A DNA stretch of 64,000 bases from Acinetobacter sp. CS-2 (lineage in GTDB: Bacteria > Pseudomonadota > Gammaproteobacteria > Pseudomonadales > Moraxellaceae): assembly GCF_016599715.1 (NCBI RefSeq), contig NZ_CP067019.1:2046001-2110000 (forward strand), given 5' to 3'. The notes beneath the pieces were generated by a model. The model was not told the origin of the DNA. It saw nothing but the letters and a program-made list of their open reading frames with translations, and did not search any database. Position numbers and translations under genes: made by a program. The stretch's first letter is position 1. Every line of letters begins with the position of its first letter. Shown here in pieces: positions 59,987-64,000 of this stretch.

Positions 59987-60793
59987 ATGATCACAATAAA
60001 GCCTATGACTTACCATTACCATGACGAAAGTATTGTCAAAAATCTACCGGAAGATACCGTTTTTGTCTTTGGCAGCAACATGGCAGGAAACCATGCAGGT
60101 GGGGCTGCGCGTACTGCCCTGCAATACTTTGGCGCAATGCAAGGCGTAGGACGTGGCTGGTCAGGTCAAAGTTATGCCATTCCCACCATGAACGAGCATT
60201 TGCAACAGATGCCCTTGTCGCAAATTCAGCACTATATTGATGATTTCAAGATTTATACCAAAAACCATCCGAAAATGACCTATTTCATTACCTCGGTGGG
60301 TTGTGGCATTGCTGGCTATAAAACCGAAGAAATTGCCCCAATGTTTAAGGGTATTTCACATAATGTGATTTTTCCCATTTCATTCCGTCCTTTTGTAGAA
60401 AGAGCCTTACCCAAGCTGACCCGTCATTTTCTCAGAACGGTATTTACCGATGAGGTTATTTTCTCCTCCCCAGATGAAGATATTACTGCCTCTTTAGATT
60501 TATCAGAAAATGAAAAAAGTGCCGCCCGAATTATTCTTAATACCCAAATGTACCCAACCGACAGTAATGGCCGGGACCGAAATTTTGAAATTTCAGACAT
60601 TTTGCATGTGTTAAACGGCAAGATTTTTGACTGGCAAGACCATTCAGAAGGTTCGATGATGTTTGGCGGAGTCATTCTGGGTTTGCTTGAACTCTACAAT
60701 ATCAACGAAAAAGACTTTATGGATGTCTGGCAAGGTGAACGTGAAATTTCTGCGCCTAAGCCAGAAAACAAGGCCCGTAGAGCCAGTCGCTAA
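59987..60793 (+). CDS. macrodomain-like A1S_2505-type protein
   Basis: About 268 aa. The region VFVFGSNMAGNHAGGAARTA resembles macrodomain/ADP-ribose-binding loops (GSN-x-G-x-H-x-G-A), and FITSVGCGIAGYKTEEIAPMF fits the second glycine loop. I recall such proteins as the A1S_2505 'phage non-structural' type in Acinetobacter, so a viral or ADP-ribose signalling link is possible. Starts at 59972, 59987 and 60005 are equally open; no strong SD. Function unproved. Confidence 0.65.
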   Translation: MITIKPMTYHYHDESIVKNLPEDTVFVFGSNMAGNHAGGAARTALQYFGAMQGVGRGWSGQSYAIPTMNEHLQQMPLSQIQHYIDDFKIYTKNHPKMTYFITSVGCGIAGYKTEEIAPMFKGISHNVIFPISFRPFVERALPKLTRHFLRTVFTDEVIFSSPDEDITASLDLSENEKSAARIILNTQMYPTDSNGRDRNFEISDILHVLNGKIFDWQDHSEGSMMFGGVILGLLELYNINEKDFMDVWQGEREISAPKPENKARRASR

Positions 60794-60824
60794 GCTTTAA
60801 TCCTATTTCATAAAACCGATCTTG

Positions 60825-60852
60825 AAAGCCAGTTCCAGAATTGGCTTTTTTT
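60825..60852 (+). terminator. terminator of the macrodomain-like gene
   Basis: AAAGCCAGTT-CCAG-AATTGGCTTT with a G:T pair, then a T tract. Confidence 0.75.
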
Positions 60853-60988
60853 ATCTACCTAATTTTTTTTATTTTGAGATACCCTACTCATTAAAAATAC
60901 ATATTATTTTACTTATCATATTATTTTAAAATCATTTTTTACATCATATACTTGATACTTAAATTCTAAAAAATAATGAGCGCCTTAA

Positions 60989-62446
60989 ATGGACATGCTG
61001 AACTCCCCTTTTTTTGAACTCTCTCCCGTTGCCATGTGGCTGGAAGACTATAGTGAAATCAAAAAACAATTTGATCTTTGGCGTGATCAGGGCGTGCAAG
61101 ATCTGTTCAGTTTCCTGCAAGAAGATGAATCACGTATTCTTGCATGCGCAAAAAAAATTAAATTATTAAAGGTCAATTCTAAAACCCTTGAACTTTATCA
61201 GGCCAATGATTTTGAACATCTATCGCAAAACCTGCAATTAGTCTTTAAAGAAGATATGGCAAAAACCCATATCCACGAACTGGTTGCGTTGTGGAATGGT
61301 GAAACCCGTTTTTCCAATTCTGCGGTAAACTACACCTTGACTGGAAAGCGCCTGGATATCCAGCTCAAAGGCATTGTACTGCCGCAACATGAACGGGATT
61401 TATCCCTGGTATTAATTACCACCGAAGACATCACTTCTTATACTGAAGCCTGCCGTAAGGAAGAACGAAGCCGCCATCTGGCAGAGGCACGCTTTACTTA
61501 TTCTCCAACCTCTCTTTGGATAGAAGATTTCAGCCGTATTAAAATTAAACTGGATCAATTACGTAAATTAGGCATTGAAGATTTTGCCACCTTTCTGGAT
61601 GTGCATAGCGAGTTTGTCATTGAATGCATCAAGGAAATTAAAGTCATTGATGTCAATCAAGCCACCCTCGATTTGTTTGGTGCAGCCAGTAAAGAGATTT
61701 TATTAAAAAATCTTCATAAAGTTTTTGCTGAGGAAATGGTTCGAACATTCCGGGAACAATTGATTGAACTGTGGAACGGTCATCTGCATCATCAACGTGA
61801 AGTAGTCAATTACGCAATTGATGGCAGCATTCGCCATGTACTGCTGCAATTTACCGTATTTCCGGATTATCTGGATGACTGGAGCATTGTACAGGTTGCC
61901 CTGACTGATATTACTGCGCGCAAAAAAGCTGAACATTATCTTGAATATTTAGGCAAACACGACGTACTCACCCAACTGTACAATCGTTCTTTTTATGTGG
62001 CAGAACTGAACCGGCTTGAACGCAATTTATTACATCCAATCTCGTGTATTTTTATAGATTTAAATGGACTGAAAATACTGAATGATAGCGAGGGACATGA
62101 TGCAGGTGACGGTGTCTTACGGCGTATAGGCAACATCCTGAACCAGTTGATTCAGCATACGCCCTATTCTGCCTCACGTATTGGCGGAGATGAGTTTGTA
62201 GTCCTTTTACCGGGTGCAGATGAGGCTGCCTTACAAAACTGCCTGCAAAGTCTGCAGGAACTTTTGTCGGTGGACAATCAATTTTATGCCAATCAGCCGA
62301 TCAGCCTGTCTATAGGTCATGCGACAAATTTGCCGCATGAACGGATTGAAGATATGCTGAAGCGTGCTGACCTGGAGATGTATCACCAGAAAAAGAATTA
62401 CTATCAGAACCATGATAGACGAAACCAACTTTATGACTCGAATTAA
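60989..62446 (+). CDS. diguanylate cyclase with two PAS-type sensor domains
   Basis: 485 aa. Two tandem homologous sensor domains (about residues 1-150 and 165-315) each begin with SPVAMWLEDYS or SPTSLWIEDFS and contain an ALWNG/ELWNG motif. They precede a GGDEF domain with intact IGGDEFVVLL, so c-di-GMP synthesis is expected. No membrane helix is seen; it is probably a soluble sensor. The duplicate domain suggests a sensor amplification. Signal unknown. Confidence 0.9.
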   Translation: MDMLNSPFFELSPVAMWLEDYSEIKKQFDLWRDQGVQDLFSFLQEDESRILACAKKIKLLKVNSKTLELYQANDFEHLSQNLQLVFKEDMAKTHIHELVALWNGETRFSNSAVNYTLTGKRLDIQLKGIVLPQHERDLSLVLITTEDITSYTEACRKEERSRHLAEARFTYSPTSLWIEDFSRIKIKLDQLRKLGIEDFATFLDVHSEFVIECIKEIKVIDVNQATLDLFGAASKEILLKNLHKVFAEEMVRTFREQLIELWNGHLHHQREVVNYAIDGSIRHVLLQFTVFPDYLDDWSIVQVALTDITARKKAEHYLEYLGKHDVLTQLYNRSFYVAELNRLERNLLHPISCIFIDLNGLKILNDSEGHDAGDGVLRRIGNILNQLIQHTPYSASRIGGDEFVVLLPGADEAALQNCLQSLQELLSVDNQFYANQPISLSIGHATNLPHERIEDMLKRADLEMYHQKKNYYQNHDRRNQLYDSN

Positions 62447-62473
62447 ATATCCAAAACCCCAGTTTAACGGCAA

Positions 62474-62506
62474 TAAAAAAGCCATGGTCAGACCATAGCT
62501 TTTTTA
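62474..62506. terminator. bidirectional terminator
   Basis: AAAAAAGCCATGGTC-A-GACCATAGCTTTTTT between the diguanylate cyclase and the small gene on the other strand. Confidence 0.88.
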
Positions 62507-62522
62507 TTTTTATATGAAGAAC

Positions 62523-62702
62523 TTAACGCTTGCCCATGGAACGGCGTGTACCACGTGGTGGCATCCAGGTACGATCAGCATAGCGCTGCGGTTTAGGGCG
62601 TAAATCTTCCAAGACTTCATCGGAAGAATTCTCATCTGCCTTTTTCATCGGGAAAGGTAAATTAACCAAGGTTTTTTTCTTGGGCGTATTTTGGGTGCTC
62701 AT
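62523..62702 (-). CDS. small basic conserved-looking protein, unknown
   Basis: 59 aa, rich in Lys, Arg and Pro (MSTQNTPKKKTLVNLPFPMK at the start, PPRGTRRSMGKR at the end). No hydrophobic segment, so soluble and possibly nucleic-acid binding (inference). Start at ATG 62702; a GTG at 62711 is in frame but less likely. It ends just before a terminator shared with the opposite gene. No family recognised. Confidence 0.55.
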   Translation of the reverse strand: MSTQNTPKKKTLVNLPFPMKKADENSSDEVLEDLRPKPQRYADRTWMPPRGTRRSMGKR

Positions 62703-62711
62703 ATGATTCAC

Positions 62712-63135
62712 TCAAGGATTTCTGCAGCATATTGTACGGAAAAATGCTTCTCAGTGCGAGACAGGATTTTAGCTCATGGTGCAATCACTTGAGTCAATTG
62801 CTTTAGTTATGCCAGCGATGATCTGTTTTTAACTACATCGTCATCAGCATTGACCACATCAGCCCCTATATCAACGCTATTAATGCATTAAAAATATATA
62901 AATATCATCTCAATTCCTGCCTGTTATTAACCTACAAAAACTTTATCCATTAGCAAAAACAGCAGCTTACATAAAATTATTTTTCTTCATGTTCCTGAAA
63001 CAAAACAGTTAATTTTTTACATGAATACTACTCGATTAATATTTTTGAGTAACAAAATGATTTTTCTCTAAATATAGAATAAGAAATGTGAACAAAAAAA
63101 AATGAATAATCGCAAAATGGACATGGAGTCCCTGA
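62712..63135. other. intergenic region upstream of the OmpW-family gene
   Basis: About 424 AT-rich bases. No other gene, terminator or repeat with support was seen. It presumably holds promoters for both flanking genes; GGAG at about 63125 serves the porin gene. Confidence 0.4.
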
Positions 63136-64000
63136 ATGAAAAAAACGTTATTTTGTATGATGTCGTCTCTTGCTGCCCTACCCACTGTAAGCTATGCCGA
63201 TTCACATTATTTCAGCTTAAAAGATGGCGATGGTTTTAAACGCTTTTCTGTTTCTGTCGGTGCCCTACATGTCATGCCGCAGGGTAAAGCCCAGCCCTTT
63301 CAGGTGAATACAGCTGTTAAAAATGGTGAAGTTGCCAAGAATGGCGATATTCAGGTCGATACTGTATTAAACAACCTAGATCCGGAGGTCAATCAGACTG
63401 CACTTGCCACCGTTTTAAGAGGTTTGGGCTTTTTTACCGGAGGTCAGCTTGGAAGCGAACTCAGTGGCAGCTCACAAATTTATGGGCTGGAACAATGGGA
63501 TAACCCAGGTACAGGCCTAGAGGCCGATGATGTCACAACACTGGGGATCATGACCAATTACTTCTTTACAGATAACCTTTCCTTTGAAATCAAAGCCGGT
63601 ATTCCGCCCAAAGTTGACTTACAGGGTAAAGGAAAGATTTATGCACCCTTCTCGGCTGTAGCAACACCGCAAATTGGTAACTTGCCCTTAGAATTCCTCA
63701 ATATTGATTTGCAAAACAATATCTTTATTACCGATTTAGAAGCTCATGGACCTGCTGCCTCGGCTCGTGCCTGGACACCGGCCTTTGAGTTCCAGTATCA
63801 CTTTGGTAAAACCGGAGTCAATAAATTCCGCCCTTATGTTGGTTTAGGTTTGATGTATGCTTATTTCAATGAACTGGAAATCAATCCGCGTACAGAACAG
63901 GACTTGATTGCAGCTGGTCATATGATTGCCAACATCAAACAAGGCAATACCGGAGCTTCACTGGAAGCTAAACCGAGTAAAGCCAATCCTCAAGTCAACC
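63136..64000 (+). CDS. OmpW-family outer-membrane protein, cut by window end
   Basis: At least 288 aa are visible without a stop. The signal peptide is MKKTLFCMMSSLAALPTVSYA, and the mature part shows beta-barrel segments (GIMTNYFFTDNLSFEIKAG, FRPYVGLGLMYAYFN) characteristic of OmpW. E. coli OmpW is 212 aa, so this is a longer family member with insertions in its extracellular loops. SD GGAG is 9 bases before ATG 63136. The 3' end is missing here. Confidence 0.85.
   Translation, partial: MKKTLFCMMSSLAALPTVSYADSHYFSLKDGDGFKRFSVSVGALHVMPQGKAQPFQVNTAVKNGEVAKNGDIQVDTVLNNLDPEVNQTALATVLRGLGFFTGGQLGSELSGSSQIYGLEQWDNPGTGLEADDVTTLGIMTNYFFTDNLSFEIKAGIPPKVDLQGKGKIYAPFSAVATPQIGNLPLEFLNIDLQNNIFITDLEAHGPAASARAWTPAFEFQYHFGKTGVNKFRPYVGLGLMYAYFNELEINPRTEQDLIAAGHMIANIKQGNTGASLEAKPSKANPQVN

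Overview
The window looks like a chromosomal segment of an Acinetobacter species (Moraxellaceae, Gammaproteobacteria). The base composition is AT-leaning. Genus-typical content includes the dat-ddc pair that makes 1,3-diaminopropane, tandem MCR_0457-type periplasmic proteins, an A1S_2505-type macrodomain-like protein, the long forms of PstA and PstC, and the nudJ-mnmA-hflD-purB order shared with other gammaproteobacteria. The species cannot be fixed from the sequence alone.

Layout. 1-1300: a tiny CxxC protein behind a leader terminator, a gene-poor structured region that may be a phage remnant, and tRNA-Val(GAC). 1329-5234: a moxR-DUF58-transglutaminase (TgpA-like) operon in which moxR carries an in-frame stop. 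5331-7735: cstA and its small YbdD partner. 7909-13420: efp with divergent epmB, then a PilZ-domain protein coupled to a FimX-like REC-PAS-GGDEF-EAL protein. 13507-24507: rpmE, an SBF transporter, gloA, an enlarged ampG, a Lon-like protease, a CGFS glutaredoxin, argD, a LysR regulator and nlpD. 24624-27228: surE split by a complete group II intron. 27339-35951: two MCR_0457 paralogues, dacC, a gamma carbonic anhydrase, a small lipoprotein, a decayed ORF, nudJ-mnmA-hflD-purB and a DUF2238 membrane protein. 36206-42807: a SohB-like protease, an unknown membrane protein and pstSCAB with Pho boxes upstream. 43547-46456: ddc and dat. 46933-49557: a SIMPL protein, a hairpin-rich repeat-like element and a frameshifted yaaW-family gene. 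49600-62711: proB, obg, an MFS exporter, an HxlR regulator, a long GAPDH, rarD, a lipocalin, uvrB, the macrodomain-like protein, a double-PAS diguanylate cyclase and a small basic protein. 63136-end: an OmpW-family porin cut by the window edge.

Working links. EpmB lysylates EF-P and the two genes are divergent neighbours. NlpD, DacC, AmpG and LD-type wall turnover form a peptidoglycan theme. PilZ and FimX-like proteins plus the diguanylate cyclase form a c-di-GMP theme. PstSCAB is the phosphate uptake system and carries a clear four-repeat PhoB site.

Most of the window is ordinary housekeeping sequence. The best second looks are the group II intron that splits surE with exact restoration of the reading frame, the nonsense codon in moxR, the poly-A frameshift in yaaW, the Ig-like insertion in AmpG, the PilZ/FimX pair, and an orphan distal Pho box. 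No CRISPR array, no DNA-transposon IS and no clear defence island was seen.
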